The notes under the pieces: generated by a model
The model's input: the letters and a program-made list of their open reading frames with translations, nothing else
What the model was told of the DNA's origin: nothing
The model's database searches: none
Assembly: GCF_014356525.2 (NCBI RefSeq)
Contig: NC_052504.1
Span: 65,629,114 to 65,693,113 of the forward strand
From: Nilaparvata lugens
Taxonomy: Eukaryota; Arthropoda; Insecta; Hemiptera; Delphacidae
Length of the DNA: 64,000 bases
Direction of reading: 5' to 3'
Position numbers and translations under genes: made by a program
In this document: positions 36,001-41,694 of the stretch, in pieces
Numbering within the stretch: the stretch's first letter is position 1
Layout of the letters: the number at the start of each line of letters is the position of its first letter

Positions 36001-38348
36001 ATCAAATATAACTAACTAGGAACATTGTTTCAAATATTAATTTATATTGGCATAATGTGTAGCAGAATAATGATTTATCCATTTCTTTTTCCATGGTAGG
36101 GCACCATTACATATTTTATGTATGATCAAATTAATAAGAACAACATGAAAACTTGTAGTAGTAGTAGTAGCCCATTCAAGTGTTTTTATGTATCATCGTA
36201 TTGCCTGGTGTTTCAAAATGAATGACGGGGTTTCAACATGTAATAACATTTTGTTATTACTGTACATCAATCTTACAGCCACAATTCATATATTAAATGA
36301 AAGAGGAACTCAAACAGTTTTGTTTGTTGCCATAAGTGCTAAATTTTAAGCTCTTTCAAAAGCCGTTTTTAATTAAGAACTTTTTGTGCCATTCCCGGCA
36401 GAATGCAACTGTAAGTGGTACTTGATACTTAACAGCTATGGATCTCCCCTCAACTGACATAGAATGAACGAGAAATGTACAACTGTTTACTAAGTTTCAC
36501 GATTTGGCCAATTTTTGTTAAATTTTGTACAGGATGAAGTTGGAATTTTTGTGTATTGGAGGGTGATGTTTATACTGTGGTGACTTGATTTGCAGTTGAC
36601 ACCGGAACGTCCTCTGCGCTCTGAAGTGGAGAAGGAGAAGCGGATGAGTAGACCAACCAGCGGACAATTTTCACCACAAAAACCATCTCTTGCAGGAGTT
36701 AATGGTTCCGGATCGAATAGAGATTCAATCGGTAAGATATTAATGTTAATATTAATATTAATGGCATCTTTTGTCTGTAACTTCAGTGTTTCAATAAATA
36801 TCAATTGGTCAGAATTCGTAAAACTTGAAATTTCTATAAACTATTCGCATCCCGGAAATTACTCAACTATGTTTTTTCATAATGTCAATTCAATCACGTA
36901 ATGTTTCAATTACATACATGCCCTGTGTTGAAATTTTAGAATTCATGTAACCTTATCGATTATTACTAATTATTTTTACTTTAATCAGGTACTACTGATT
37001 CAACTGCTAGCGAAGAAGACAATACACCTCCAGCATTACCCTTGAAGCAGAGAGAGAGTGACTACTGTAATATAGATGACCATTCTCCAAGCTCGCCTTG
37101 TACTCCCAGTACGCCAAGAGTTAGAAATAAGGTATGTCAGTCAAATGGAGATAGTTCAATTAGTACCCATAATAATATTATCAGTTTAATCATTTCTTTG
37201 TTGTGTCATTTGTCGCTAGTAGAAAAATTTGAGTGTAAGATAAGGTAGCAGTATTGCTGGTGGCACTTCTATTTATCATGATTGAATTGTATACAAGACA
37301 TTGTTTCTAGAATGATATGCTATTAATAAATTTATTTTGACCAAAGTTTCCTGAATGGTAAGTATTATACCGCAACACTCGATGAACTAACGTTTGATTA
37401 TATTGACTAGTCACTGTGCAATTATAGAGCGACACGCATCCACTTGCCACTGGCATCAATACCTGAATCAACTAGTTTTGCGCTATAATAATTTGCAACA
37501 ACCCGCAAGGTATATATTTCATTTAGGGAAATGTGATTCATTAAAAAGTGATTGTATTCCTCTTTTAATGGGATCGGTATAGCGTCAATATAGCTTTTAT
37601 GAAATATGTTGAGATAAGATTTATTGTATTCCTGTTCAATCTCTAGATATTTCCAGCTAGACTATTAATAATAACTTTTCTCATCAAAATAGGCCAGAAT
37701 AGCCAAGACGACTATGGCGTTATACGCTTCAGTATGTTAGCGCTACCTGGTCGTGGGTTCAAATCCTGCCGGTAGGCATGGTCATTTATTTGATCATCTC
37801 GTCAAATCACCCTCTCACTTTCAAAACAAAACAATTTTATGACCATTGTTATCTAAGTGAAATACACTAATTTTTCTTACAATAGATCTAAGAAATATCC
37901 TACTTTTCGAGTATAGACGTATAGACGTTTTATATGCTTTCCCATTTCAGTTGATTATTAAAATTATTTGATTTCTTACTAGATAATTTCTAGATAAGAA
38001 AACTTTGTCTAGTGTGTTTCGTTCAATTAACAGTAGGTATGCATGGTGGCGCAGATGGATCGGGTGATTTTAAAATAATTGCCAAAAATTGAAATAATTG
38101 ATCGAATTTTCGGTTTATAAACTTCTATTTTAACTACACTTTTTCACTTTATTTTTGATCCAATACCTTTAAAGTTGACAGTTTGACAAGTATTTTAGAA
38201 CCACCCGATCCATGTGCATAATACATTGAATTTGGCTGTATGCTTATGAATGTGTGTTGTACAGCCACCTCCACCCGAGCCAGTCGAGTCGGACACCCCG
38301 CCGACCCCCCCACCCAAGCGACCCCATCTCAAATCGCCTGTCAGCTGA
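1..38348 (+). CDS. mbc: DOCK1/myoblast city-type Rac GEF gene, 29 exons (5' end outside window)
   Basis: Gene span; coding sequence is the exon set listed separately. Family knowledge: DOCK-A proteins work with ELMO at the plasma membrane to load GTP on Rac in myoblast fusion, engulfment and cell migration. Seen here: concatenated exons run colinearly with vertebrate DOCK1 from the end of the SH3 region to the proline-rich tail, with compatible phases at every junction and about 1,840 codons. DOCK1-like rather than DOCK3/4-like hallmarks are [41 protein letters not shown] and [13 protein letters not shown]. Introns range from about 0.2 to 7 kb and carry many transposon remnants. The promoter, start codon and most of the SH3 domain lie before the window. 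Orthology is confident; the mbc name is by family, and no partner genes are visible here. Confidence 0.95.
441..451. repeat. G11 homopolymer in intron 1
   Basis: Eleven G residues in an AT-rich intron, followed by a GC-rich patch to about 510 whose origin I do not recognise. The rest of intron 1 (20-908) shows only the hairpin at 779-808. Confidence 0.8.
779..808. repeat. Perfect 14-bp stem hairpin with 2-nt loop
   Basis: GCCACCTCTAATAC, loop CT, GTATTAGAGGTGGC. About 100 bp before exon 2 and in the intron 1 transcript, so it would form a stable RNA stem. No homology recognised. Confidence 0.85.
909..1005 (+). CDS. mbc: DOCK exon 2
   Basis: Acceptor TTTACAG|A and donor ACT|GTGAGT. Encodes PTEVVVPK, then [18 protein letters not shown], the conserved helical segment after the SH3 domain that DOCK1 family members use in ELMO binding (family knowledge). 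Starts with one base completing a codon and ends in phase 0. Confidence 0.92.
1677..1822 (+). CDS. mbc: DOCK exon 3
   Basis: Acceptor TTCCAG|GCA and donor AA|GTAAGT. Encodes [16 protein letters not shown] and SKIDMGNK, colinear with the vertebrate ILSGTLPQDELKELKK region. Phase 0 in, phase 2 out. Confidence 0.93.
2877..3000 (+). CDS. mbc: DOCK exon 4
   Basis: Acceptor TTTCAG|A and donor ACA|GTAAGT. Encodes [16 protein letters not shown] and [17 protein letters not shown], matching LDLVVRDEDGNIL and TSTISLFRAHE of DOCK1. Phase 2 in, phase 0 out. Confidence 0.94.
3055..3207. repeat. Imperfect direct repeat, two units of about 60 bp, intron 4
   Basis: TGTCTATAAATGCACT...GGCTGTAGTGCACT occurs at about 3057 and again at about 3149, about 92 bp apart. 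TGCACT and AGTGCA at the unit ends are mutually inverted, so each unit can also fold. Confidence 0.7.
3444..3680 (+). CDS. mbc: DOCK exon 5
   Basis: Acceptor TTCCAG|AGT and donor ACG|GTAAGG; 79 whole codons. Contains [33 protein letters not shown] and [10 protein letters not shown], colinear with DOCK1 LFVNLKNV, SLYDPVESKFISENYLVRW and LHNLRAVFT. Confidence 0.95.
4193..4909. mobile_element. Foldback element with arms of about 130 bp (CAGGGTGGG termini)
   Basis: Left end CAGGGTGGGTGAAAAGTCCG is inverted at the right end (CGGACTTTTTACCCACCCTG), and the match continues inward to GGTCC at about 4315 and GGACC at about 4784. TA dinucleotides flank both ends. The interior has direct repeats (ATTTTTCCTTGAAATTCC at about 4400 and 4700). 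Non-autonomous, intron 5. Confidence 0.8.
5264..5428. mobile_element. Palindromic MITE, family shared with 35.8 kb
   Basis: Arms ATGGAAACAAATAAAAATC and GATTTTTATTTGTTTCCAT, inner arms GCCATTATCAAGTAAATG/CATTTACTTGATAATGGC. The core matches the element at 35817-35993. The preceding stretch (5100-5160) looks like the tail of a LINE. Confidence 0.75.
5533..5786 (+). CDS. mbc: DOCK exon 6
   Basis: Acceptor GTTGCAG|GAT and donor CA|GTAAGC. Encodes [19 protein letters not shown], an insert of about 12 residues compared with vertebrates ([14 protein letters not shown]), then [12 protein letters not shown] and [10 protein letters not shown]. It is distinctly GC-richer than its flanks in the second half. 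The insert is in frame and probably lineage-specific. Confidence 0.95.
5960..6760 (+). pseudogene. Degenerate LINE C-terminal fragment interrupted by a MITE
   Basis: Conceptual pieces in order: [73 protein letters not shown] and [13 protein letters not shown]. This is the C-terminal domain typical of LINE polyproteins (PYY..P..VLE, YWDR, RPDIV..DK, IDV.IP). Stops and frameshifts break it, and a MITE (about 6112-6350) splits it between VLENETH and KLYWDR. Located in intron 6. Confidence 0.6.
6112..6350. mobile_element. MITE with AGGTGCGTACAG-type ends
   Basis: Left AGGTGCGTACAGACTCTCGC, right TGTGTACGCAGCTT; the ends are inverted over about 13 bp. GC-rich inside a 40% GC surrounding. The outer bases resemble those of the MITE at 39.6 kb. 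Confidence 0.55.
6891..7454. mobile_element. Foldback element, about 270-bp arms, intact copy
   Basis: The two halves are inverted copies: CTCAGGAAAACATTTTTCCC, GAGATATGAGCGCCTAGAG and GATTAATCAATGAGATTTGG on the left reappear inverted at 7260-7400. AT-rich spacer near 7140-7190. The same element, split by insertions, is at 48.1-54.85 kb. Confidence 0.8.
7821..7932. mobile_element. Short hairpin MITE
   Basis: AAACACGACAAGTTTCGAGC inverted as GCTCGAAACTAGTCGTGTTT, with inner arms CTCAAGTGT/ACACTTGAG. About 110 bp, intron 6. Confidence 0.75.
8063..8192 (+). CDS. mbc: DOCK exon 7
   Basis: Acceptor TCCACAG|T and donor CAG|GTAATG. Encodes [14 protein letters not shown] and [14 protein letters not shown], matching the DOCK1 segment that ends LKLLPGDIHQ just before DHR-1. 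Confidence 0.93.
8383..8589 (+). CDS. mbc: DOCK exon 8 (start of DHR-1)
   Basis: Acceptor TTTTGCAG|GTT and donor CAT|GTAAGT; 69 codons. Carries [20 protein letters not shown] and [20 protein letters not shown], the opening strands of the DHR-1 C2-like domain. In DOCK180 this domain binds phosphatidylinositol 3,4,5-trisphosphate. Confidence 0.96.
9128..9285 (+). CDS. mbc: DOCK exon 9 (DHR-1)
   Basis: Acceptor TTTACAG|AAT and donor CG|GTATGT. Encodes [20 protein letters not shown] and [10 protein letters not shown], the central DHR-1 strands (DOCK1: YKSVIYYQVKQPRWFETVK and LRFTFRHR). Confidence 0.95.
9552..9648. repeat. Two-unit tandem repeat, intron 9
   Basis: ATACAGACAT...GACAATGAAAGTTGATTTAAACC occurs twice, about 49 bp apart, slightly diverged. 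Confidence 0.6.
9829..9946 (+). CDS. mbc: DOCK exon 10 (DHR-1)
   Basis: Acceptor TTTCAG|A and donor AAG|GTATGT. Encodes [20 protein letters not shown] and [15 protein letters not shown], matching the end of DHR-1 (FALAFVKLM and GTTLRDGEHDLIVYK). Confidence 0.95.
10145..10313 (+). CDS. mbc: DOCK exon 11
   Basis: Acceptor TCTCAG|GTG and donor AATG|GTAAAT. Encodes [11 protein letters not shown], then [19 protein letters not shown] and TQN, a DOCK1 signature ([19 protein letters not shown]). Ends with one base of a codon. Confidence 0.95.
10848..11035 (+). CDS. mbc: DOCK exon 12
   Basis: Acceptor GTTGCAG|TC and donor TTG|GTAAGG. Encodes DLLGLLNW and [20 protein letters not shown], one of the most conserved DOCK-A/B blocks, in the helical (ARM-like) middle of the protein. 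Confidence 0.96.
11391..11491 (+). CDS. mbc: DOCK exon 13
   Basis: Acceptor TTTTCAG|CTA and donor AG|GTAAAT. Encodes [20 protein letters not shown] and CATLAY, matching DRKFQHFNPVLETYIKKHF and SATLAY. Confidence 0.95.
11640..11875. mobile_element. Possible terminal-inverted-repeat element, intron 13
   Basis: GACGCGTGGTTGGAGCCGCCG is mirrored by GCTCTAACCACGCGGCTC near 11836-11856, and GATTCGATGACTCATTA by AATGAATCATCGAATC. GC-rich ends in AT-rich DNA. Boundaries approximate. Confidence 0.5.
12213..12344 (+). CDS. mbc: DOCK exon 14
   Basis: Acceptor TTTTCAG|C and donor GA|GTGAGT. Encodes [13 protein letters not shown] and [13 protein letters not shown], matching KLTKVLKNYVDGA and IFKFIVRSRILF. 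Confidence 0.94.
13350..13529 (+). CDS. mbc: DOCK exon 15 (Q-rich stretch)
   Basis: Acceptor TTTGTAG|G and donor AG|GTAACA. Encodes [37 protein letters not shown] and NPIQL, matching LYENKGEADFVESLLQLF and ALKYLPTIVNDVKLVFDP. The CAG/CTG-rich stretch makes a local glutamine cluster not found in vertebrates. Confidence 0.94.
14169..14343 (+). CDS. mbc: DOCK exon 16
   Basis: Acceptor TGTGTAG|T and donor GAG|GTCAGC. Encodes [18 protein letters not shown] and [20 protein letters not shown], then RELLELHDE. Ends in phase 0. Joined directly to exon 17 it gives [17 protein letters not shown], which aligns without a gap to DOCK1. Confidence 0.94.
14575..14930. mobile_element. Harbinger-type MITE with TTA target duplication
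   Basis: Ends GGGCCGGTTTCCGAGCTC and GAGCTCGGAAACCGGACC are inverted, the arms continue for about 75 bp (AAACAGCTGGAGTCAGAAAA inverted near 14870-14890), and TTA flanks both sides (14572-14574, 14931-14933). A three-base TTA duplication is the hallmark of PIF/Harbinger elements. Confidence 0.8.
19876..19986 (+). CDS. Candidate in-frame cassette exon (37 codons), unproven
   Basis: An open segment bounded by AAATCAG|GCT and GAG|GTAAGT, exactly 111 nt, phase 0 on both sides, so it could be spliced between exons 16 and 17 without disturbing the frame. It encodes a Lys/Glu-rich peptide ([20 protein letters not shown] near its middle). I know of no DOCK family counterpart, and skipping it gives the ungapped alignment. 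The polypyrimidine tract is poor. It may be a lineage-specific cassette, an exonised transposon piece or chance. Confidence 0.25.
21409..21564 (+). CDS. mbc: DOCK exon 17
   Basis: Acceptor AATTGCAG|GTT and donor ATT|GTAAGT; 52 codons. Encodes [16 protein letters not shown] and [17 protein letters not shown], matching QLLSHILEVLYRKD and IIMEKLLRTVNRTVI. Confidence 0.95.
21740..21933 (+). CDS. mbc: DOCK exon 18
   Basis: Acceptor GATCAG|GGA and donor AG|GTTTGT. Encodes [20 protein letters not shown] and [18 protein letters not shown], then [14 protein letters not shown], colinear with DOCK1. Confidence 0.96.
22590..22690. repeat. AAT/AATA-rich low-complexity tract
   Basis: Runs of TAATAAATAAATAATTATAA type at the 3' end of the neighbouring minus-strand LINE fragment, probably its degenerate tail. 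Confidence 0.6.
22700..23140 (-). pseudogene. LINE reverse transcriptase C-terminal fragment
   Basis: On the minus strand: [38 protein letters not shown], then a shifted frame with GRPRKKWI and [15 protein letters not shown]. QLxWYGHxxRM followed by GRPxxxW is the typical end of many insect LINE polyproteins. 5' truncated, frameshifted, intron 18. Confidence 0.75.
23136..23160. repeat. (TA)n/T-rich microsatellite
   Basis: About ten TA units followed by a T run next to the LINE fragment. Confidence 0.8.
23315..23547 (+). CDS. mbc: DOCK exon 19
   Basis: Acceptor TTTTCAG|T and donor G|GTGAGT. Encodes [54 protein letters not shown] (DOCK1: YGDMRRQIGFEIRDMWYNLG). Confidence 0.96.
23720..24445. 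mobile_element. Non-autonomous element copy (AAGGAAAGTTG / GCGCCACACCAG end)
   Basis: AACGGCAAGGAAAGTTGTTTGAGTGCGCCACACCAG at 24398-24440 is the inverse of the element ends at 49.0 and 53.97 kb. The interior shares GCCGCCATCTTGAATTGCATT and the 'bracketed' FGAATTTGATCAAAATCGTT-type text with the 54.4-kb copy. Left limit uncertain. Intron 19. Confidence 0.55.
24813..25006 (+). CDS. mbc: DOCK exon 20
   Basis: Acceptor TTCCACAG|GT and donor GAG|GTACGT. Encodes [20 protein letters not shown] and [17 protein letters not shown], then a hydrophilic insert ([20 protein letters not shown]) about as long as the variable vertebrate segment before FENEI. Confidence 0.96.
25280..25619. repeat. 340-bp direct repeat, copy 1 (contains DOCK exon 21)
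   Basis: Begins CTCCGATTTCAG and ends TTTAATTTGATAAA. Matches 27993-28333 with, as far as I can see, a single 1-bp indel. It covers the 3' part of intron 20, exon 21 and the start of the next intron. Confidence 0.93.
25354..25482 (+). CDS. mbc: DOCK exon 21, copy 1 (duplicated exon)
   Basis: Acceptor TTGTTGCAG|TTT and donor ATT|GTAAGT; 43 codons, phase 0 on both sides. Encodes [20 protein letters not shown] and [19 protein letters not shown], matching FENEIITKLDHEVEGGRGDE. An apparently identical copy lies at 28068-28196 beyond a LINE fragment. Either copy splices correctly to exons 20 and 22; including both would repeat 43 residues in frame. Confidence 0.95.
25603..27992 (+). pseudogene. 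LINE ORF2 fragment: endonuclease end + reverse transcriptase, one frameshift
   Basis: Open from the host repeat into the element. Motifs in order: DFN at 25603-25611 (encoded by host-repeat bases), [11 protein letters not shown] and SRHDLIYC (endonuclease), [69 protein letters not shown], then YADD at 27159-27170 and a C-terminal region ending LTLKT. A one-base loss in the T run at 27086-27088 shifts the frame inside the conserved PQGS(I/V)LGP motif. The RT motifs resemble CR1/L2-group elements; the Jockey group is the alternative. Confidence 0.85.
25620..27992 (+). mobile_element. LINE fragment (CR1/Jockey-like) between the two exon 21 copies
   Basis: Same orientation as the gene. Contains the C-terminal endonuclease, reverse transcriptase and part of the C-terminal region. 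It lacks ORF1, the endonuclease N-terminus, any 3' UTR and poly(A). The boundaries are defined by the 340-bp direct repeat of host DNA on each side, far longer than ordinary LINE target duplications. Confidence 0.85.
27993..28333. repeat. Direct repeat, copy 2 (contains second DOCK exon 21)
   Basis: Counterpart of 25280-25619 with one extra T near 28020. After the shared TTTGATAAA the two flanks diverge but stay loosely similar for about 16 bases. Confidence 0.93.
28068..28196 (+). CDS. mbc: DOCK exon 21, copy 2 (duplicate beyond LINE fragment)
   Basis: Same sequence and splice sites as the 25354-25482 exon, 2,714 bp downstream. I saw no coding difference between the copies. The flanking duplicated intron differs by one inserted T near 28020. 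It could be an alternative exon, a tandem exon or an assembly artefact; DOCK1 proteins need only one copy. Confidence 0.85.
28660..28773 (+). CDS. mbc: DOCK exon 22
   Basis: Acceptor TTTAACAG|GGA and donor CTG|GTAAGA; 38 codons. Encodes [16 protein letters not shown] and [15 protein letters not shown], near-identical to DOCK1 RLMERLLDYR and [15 protein letters not shown]. Confidence 0.96.
28774..29470 (+). other. First part of DOCK intron 22
   Basis: AT-rich intron DNA; I see no coding or repeat structure that I can support here. Confidence 0.6.
29470..30165 (-). pseudogene. LINE RT C-terminus plus 3' UTR, no ATG
   Basis: Minus-strand frame open from about 30163 to TAA at 29835-29837, more than 100 codons without a Met: [47 protein letters not shown] and KRAIEAWL. 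The layout (YNLR...[19 protein letters not shown]) is that of LINE RT C-termini and parallels the fragment at 51.0-51.2 kb. Downstream, 29695-29745 holds a 3' UTR hairpin (GGCAAAAGGAAG / CTTGTGCGCC). Confidence 0.6.
30428..31666 (+). CDS. mbc: DOCK exon 23, DHR-2 Rac GEF domain
   Basis: A single exon of at least 413 codons encodes nearly all of DHR-2, the domain that exchanges GDP for GTP on Rac. Visible landmarks in order: [44 protein letters not shown] helix ([14 protein letters not shown]), [67 protein letters not shown] and [19 protein letters not shown]. In DOCK proteins the valine of the last motif is the nucleotide sensor that expels GDP and Mg. The 5' third is strikingly GC-rich for this locus. 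The reading frame runs on to TGA at 31679-31681. The splice donor to exon 24 is uncertain: CAT|GTCATT at 31666/31667 keeps the frame but is weak. Confidence 0.93.
31667..31681 (+). CDS. mbc: Alternative C-terminus of exon 23 (VINR-stop)
   Basis: If exon 23 is not spliced at 31666 the frame adds VINR and stops at TGA 31679-31681. With AATAAA at 31826 this would give a short isoform that ends right after DHR-2 and lacks the Ser/Pro tail. This is inference from sequence only. Confidence 0.35.
   Translation, partial: VINR
31826..31831 (+). promoter_or_regulatory. Possible proximal poly(A) signal
   Basis: AATAAA 145 bp after the exon 23 readthrough stop, in GAAATAAAACT. In AT-rich DNA such hexamers are frequent, so it matters only because of its position after an in-frame stop. 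Confidence 0.3.
32145..32251 (+). CDS. mbc: DOCK exon 24 (Ser-rich tail)
   Basis: Acceptor TTCACAG|ACA and donor GA|GTAAGT. The only open frame encodes [20 protein letters not shown] and NSNTSLGSS. Basic and Ser-rich, in the position of the vertebrate tail after DHR-2. Supported by splice sites and phase continuity into exons 25 and 26 rather than by conservation. Confidence 0.72.
32252..35431 (+). other. DOCK introns 24 and 25
   Basis: Apart from exon 25 (33482-33574) I see AT-rich intron sequence with T runs and no recognisable element. Confidence 0.6.
33482..33574 (+). CDS. mbc: DOCK exon 25 (Ser-rich tail)
   Basis: Acceptor TGTTCAG|G and donor AG|GTATAA. Encodes [20 protein letters not shown] and STGSLS, similar in kind to the SVASVSSLSSDSTPSRPGS tail of DOCK1. 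Phases fit both neighbours. Confidence 0.78.
35432..35699 (+). CDS. mbc: DOCK exon 26 (Lys-rich then Ser/Thr/Pro-rich tail)
   Basis: Acceptor TCGTATAG|A and donor GCG|GTACCA. Encodes [20 protein letters not shown] (cf. the KDKKKEKRNSK cluster of DOCK1), then [15 protein letters not shown] and a proline-rich end [13 protein letters not shown]-rich and open through 89 codons. If the donor is not used, the frame stops 3 codons later (stop ends at 35708). Confidence 0.85.
35817..35993. mobile_element. Palindromic MITE, family shared with 5.3 kb
   Basis: Arms AAATAAAAATAGAAATCCAAG and CTTGGATTTCTATTTTTATTT, inner arms GATGCCATTATCAA/TTGATAATGGCATC. Core matches 5264-5428. Intron 26. Confidence 0.8.
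36596..36731 (+). CDS. mbc: DOCK exon 27
   Basis: Acceptor TTTGCAG|TTG and donor ATCG|GTAAGA. Encodes [20 protein letters not shown] and [12 protein letters not shown], comparable to the DOCK1 segment ISPLRPQRPKSQ. Ends with one base of a codon. Confidence 0.85.
36989..37131 (+). CDS. mbc: DOCK exon 28 (Crk SH3-binding motif)
   Basis: Acceptor AATCAG|GT and donor AAG|GTATGT. Encodes [20 protein letters not shown] and NID, aligning with vertebrate PPPLPLKGSVADYGNLME. PALPLK fits the PxLPxK consensus bound by the Crk N-terminal SH3 domain. This exon is the strongest proof that the tail exons belong to the DOCK gene. Confidence 0.92.
37690..37860 (+). mobile_element. tRNA-derived SINE
   Basis: Pol III type-2 promoter boxes: A-box-like TAGCCAAGACGA at 37699-37710 and B box GGTTCAAATCC at 37756-37766, 46 bp apart. 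The cloverleaf region is too diverged to be a functional tRNA, and the sequence continues into an unrelated AT-rich body. Intron 28, gene-sense. Confidence 0.6.
38265..38348 (+). CDS. mbc: DOCK exon 29, C-terminal end
   Basis: Acceptor TTGTACAG|CCA; encodes [20 protein letters not shown] followed by HLKSPVS and stop TGA 38346-38348. The proline-rich tail with PPTPPPKRP is a second likely SH3 ligand, like the polyproline end of DOCK1. It is GC-rich inside AT-rich DNA and in phase with exon 28. Confidence 0.92.
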   Translation, partial: PPPPEPVESDTPPTPPPKRPHLKSPVS

Positions 38349-38800
38349 TCATTCCACAAGCTACATCATCATCGTCAATATCATTATTATATTTATTCCT
38401 GCATTATGACATCATACATAATTATTTAGACTACTTCTAGCATAGAATCACATGTGCAATTACCAGTCAATATTTTTAAATGCTATTTATTTTACCTACT
38501 TTCTGTTTTATGTAATACCTTTTATTGTTTCACATGTTTATGTCACAACGTTTTATTAATATTCATAGTTTTACTAATATTAAGGGTTAGGTAACCCTAC
38601 CTTAATTTATATGTTAGAAATGGAATATTGTTTTTGAACAATAGTGTGACTCGAAGGTCCATTTCAACCACATTTGCGAAGACACCATTCTTGTAAGATA
38701 TAATTACTCTTCTTTATATTATCTAAATGCCGATTAGTATGTTTCATTTCTTCTGTGCACTAGAATTTGCTTATAATAAAATATGGATAATTCGAATACA
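38349..38800 (+). other. Presumed 3' UTR of the DOCK gene
   Basis: AT-rich, no reading frame of note; AATAAA at 38775-38780 is the first canonical signal well placed after the stop. The true end could lie further on. Confidence 0.5.
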
Positions 38801-39600
38801 TTTTTCTAAAGCCTGACATTTCAGAATCTGACATTTCTGTGATGCATTTTTAATATTCATAGTAGGGTATAATACAATGGGTTGATTCATCTTCGAGTTT
38901 TGTTAACAGATGTTTCTTTTGTGACTTCTTAATGTTTGGCACCATGGCGCACATATAATAATAATAATATCGAGTGACCTGGCTGGCTCAGGTCTGGTGT
39001 CAGAGTTTTCAGGTCGCAACTGATCAATTTCAGGGCCTCTGACATGACCTAACGACTGCTTTTTAGGCAGCCTTGGCGCACAATGTTGAATATTTAGTTG
39101 TATCAACACAATATCTATAACTTTTTTTTATCTTCCAAGTCCCCTCATTCTCTATCAAACAAGTTTGTGCAAATTAGTACCTATTTGTAGCATCAAGCCC
39201 AACAACAAAAATATGATAGAATATGGTAATATGATGTAAATTTGGTTTTAATGATTTTTCTATTTGTCGGTTCTGATATAAGTAGGTACTGATTTGTACA
39301 AACTTGTTTGACCGTGGATGAGGACCTTTACAACATTTGTAGTTTGTGTGGTTCAATGTTTTTATATTCTCGAATCAATTTGAATAATCTATCATATTGT
39401 CGATTTCTATAAACTTGATTCGTTATTTTCAGACACTATGACATTTTTTTGAATCCTACTCGTAGCATTCGAGTTTTATAAATCAATCGCCATAAACATT
39501 GTGTCATTATTTTATATTCTATTCATCGTAGAGTTCATTGTCCATTTATGTTTCAATAATACTACTGTATAATATTTATCGCTATTATTGAAAGAAATCT
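38800..39600. other. Intergenic, with a probable LINE tail near 38.9-39.1 kb
   Basis: ATAATAATAATAT at 38955-38970 followed by GAGTGACCTGGCTGGCTCAG looks like a minus-strand LINE 3' end with an (ATT)n tail. No coding region recognised. Confidence 0.4.
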
Positions 39601-39620
39601 TTGTTTAGGATTTTATATTA

Positions 39621-39783
39621 AGGTGCCTACAGATTTACGCGCCGCGAACATGAGCAATTCACTTTTAATCAGCTGATGCTAAGCTTTTTATATCTGTATC
39701 TTACCGTTTCTGTAAAAATACAGATATAATCAGCTGATTGAAAGTGAATTGCTCATGTTCGCGGCGCGTATATCTACGCACCT
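39621..39783. mobile_element. MITE, CGCGCCGCGAACATGAGC arms
   Basis: Left CGCGCCGCGAACATGAGCAA and right TTGCTCATGTTCGCGGCGCG are perfect inverses; outer bases AGGTGC(C/G)TA/TACGCACCT; inner ATCAGCTGAT on both arms. About 163 bp. Confidence 0.85.
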
Positions 39784-40991
39784 ATAGGCTTTGCATTCCA
39801 TGTATCATCTTATTCTAATAAAACGATAGAGCTGTAATTTCTATTCACTTATGTATTGATAAAAATATATTATGATTATTAGAATAATGAAAATTAGCCT
39901 TTTCAATAATGATTCCATTACAGTTTATTTAACACTGTCTTGCAAACGTTGCCTAATTTGCGAACAATAAGAAAATCAGTGAGGAAATCTTCACATTTTC
40001 AATTTAGAAGTTTTTGAAAAAAAAGGAATGTAAAGTTACATTGAATCTAGTCATTAATGAAACTTAAGATATTATAATGTGCCTTTTGGGGGTTCAGAAG
40101 GAATTCTGATGGTAATAAAATTTTCAAATTTCCTCTTCTGATTAAACCATATCAAATAGAATGTAAGGCATTCATATAAATGCATTGAAGTGAAAATGTA
40201 ATTTTTATATTCATATACAGAAACTATGCTATATTTTATACAAAGTTGAACAATATAAAGTTTTTACTACAATATATTTGTAACTCTTAACATTTTACCA
40301 AAGGACAGTGATGTACAAATTTTGATAGAAGTCATTGTACAAATTTGATATTCAGTTTCATTCAATACTAATCATTATTTACAGTATTTTAGTGTTCTTA
40401 ATATTTGTTGTTTTTAATAAATTATGATATTTTTATTAGTGTTATCGATACTAATTGAACTTTTCATCCTTGTACTCCTACATATTTCTCATTCTTATTG
40501 ATTTGATGATATTTTGCCATAGAATTAGTTGCACAAACTTCGATAAAAGTTTCTGAGCGAGTCGCGAGGCATTAGTTCTTATTACATTTACTAAGTCGAT
40601 TGCCAAGCGGCGGAGTGAAAGCGAGCGGTGGCATAGTAGTCATCCACAATCTAGAGCTCGTCGACATTCGCACGCATTTGGCAAGAGTGTGAAAGCGGCA
40701 TTACACTAGGGATAACAGATTTTGGCAGATGGCTGATAGGTGTCTCACCCGGGTCTGTTTCTGATAGGTTAGAACGATGCGGTTTTACGATCAATGTAGT
40801 AGTGACCGAGGGTGTTTTGGTTTATGTTCCTGAGATTTGACGATTCTATTCATGAGTAGGCCTATGATTTCAGAAATAAAACGTTCAGACTCAATATTTT
40901 TAGAGTGTAATTTAGACAATATTGTAAATTCTATGTCTGTACAGATGGCAGGGAGTGCATACTGCGCTGTTTTCGGCTAGTTTAATAGTAG

Positions 40992-41264
40992 CATAGAGAA
41001 ACAATAGCATAAGTAGATATCCCATGGCATAGGGCGTTTATGTTAAAACTTTTACTGTTATCTCAAGCTGATAGCCCACGTAGTTCTTTCCCGTGAAGCT
41101 TTATGACGCTGGTAGTCTCATATTGTGCCGTTCATACACTCTTACCCGGTCAAAACAGTAAAAATCAACAATAATTGACAGTAATCGGCTTGGGATAACA
41201 GTAAAAGTTGCGACATAAACGCCCTATACCATGGGATATCTACTTGCGCTATTGTTTCTCTATG
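40992..41264. mobile_element. Foldback MITE with arms of about 75 bp
   Basis: CATAGAGAAACAATAGC, AGTAGATATCCCATGG and ATAGGGCGTTTATGT on the left are all inverted at 41190-41264. Confidence 0.8.
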
Positions 41265-41694
41265 ATAGTAGTTAATACAACAATTTTATAATAAGGGTCT
41301 TTAACGCACGAGTTAGACGTAGAGTTAAGACAAAAGTGAGCGAGCGAACGCGTGTCTTGAACAACTCAGGAGTGCTTCAAAGACCATAAAACTGTTGTAT
41401 ACACTATTTTATCTACGACCACTCAAGCAAAGTATCACATTACCAACTTGTTGTAAAAGTATCACATTACCAACTATCCTATATGCAGGGTGTTTTAGAA
41501 GTAGTCTCGAACATTTCAAGGTATTGTTCCTGGATGATAGGAGACTACAAATTTCGTATTTCAAGTGTCCAAAATTCAGCGGTTATCCTTATAACTGCCA
41601 TTTTGTTTTTTTCACTTGAGAATTTTTGTCTCAAGAACGAAATCTTGTATTGATCTGAAATTTGGCATGAATATATATAGTCCAGTCACTATAT

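Noticed and set aside
37699..37766. tRNA gene
   Set aside because: A and B boxes are present, but a clean acceptor stem and cloverleaf are not; better explained as a SINE.
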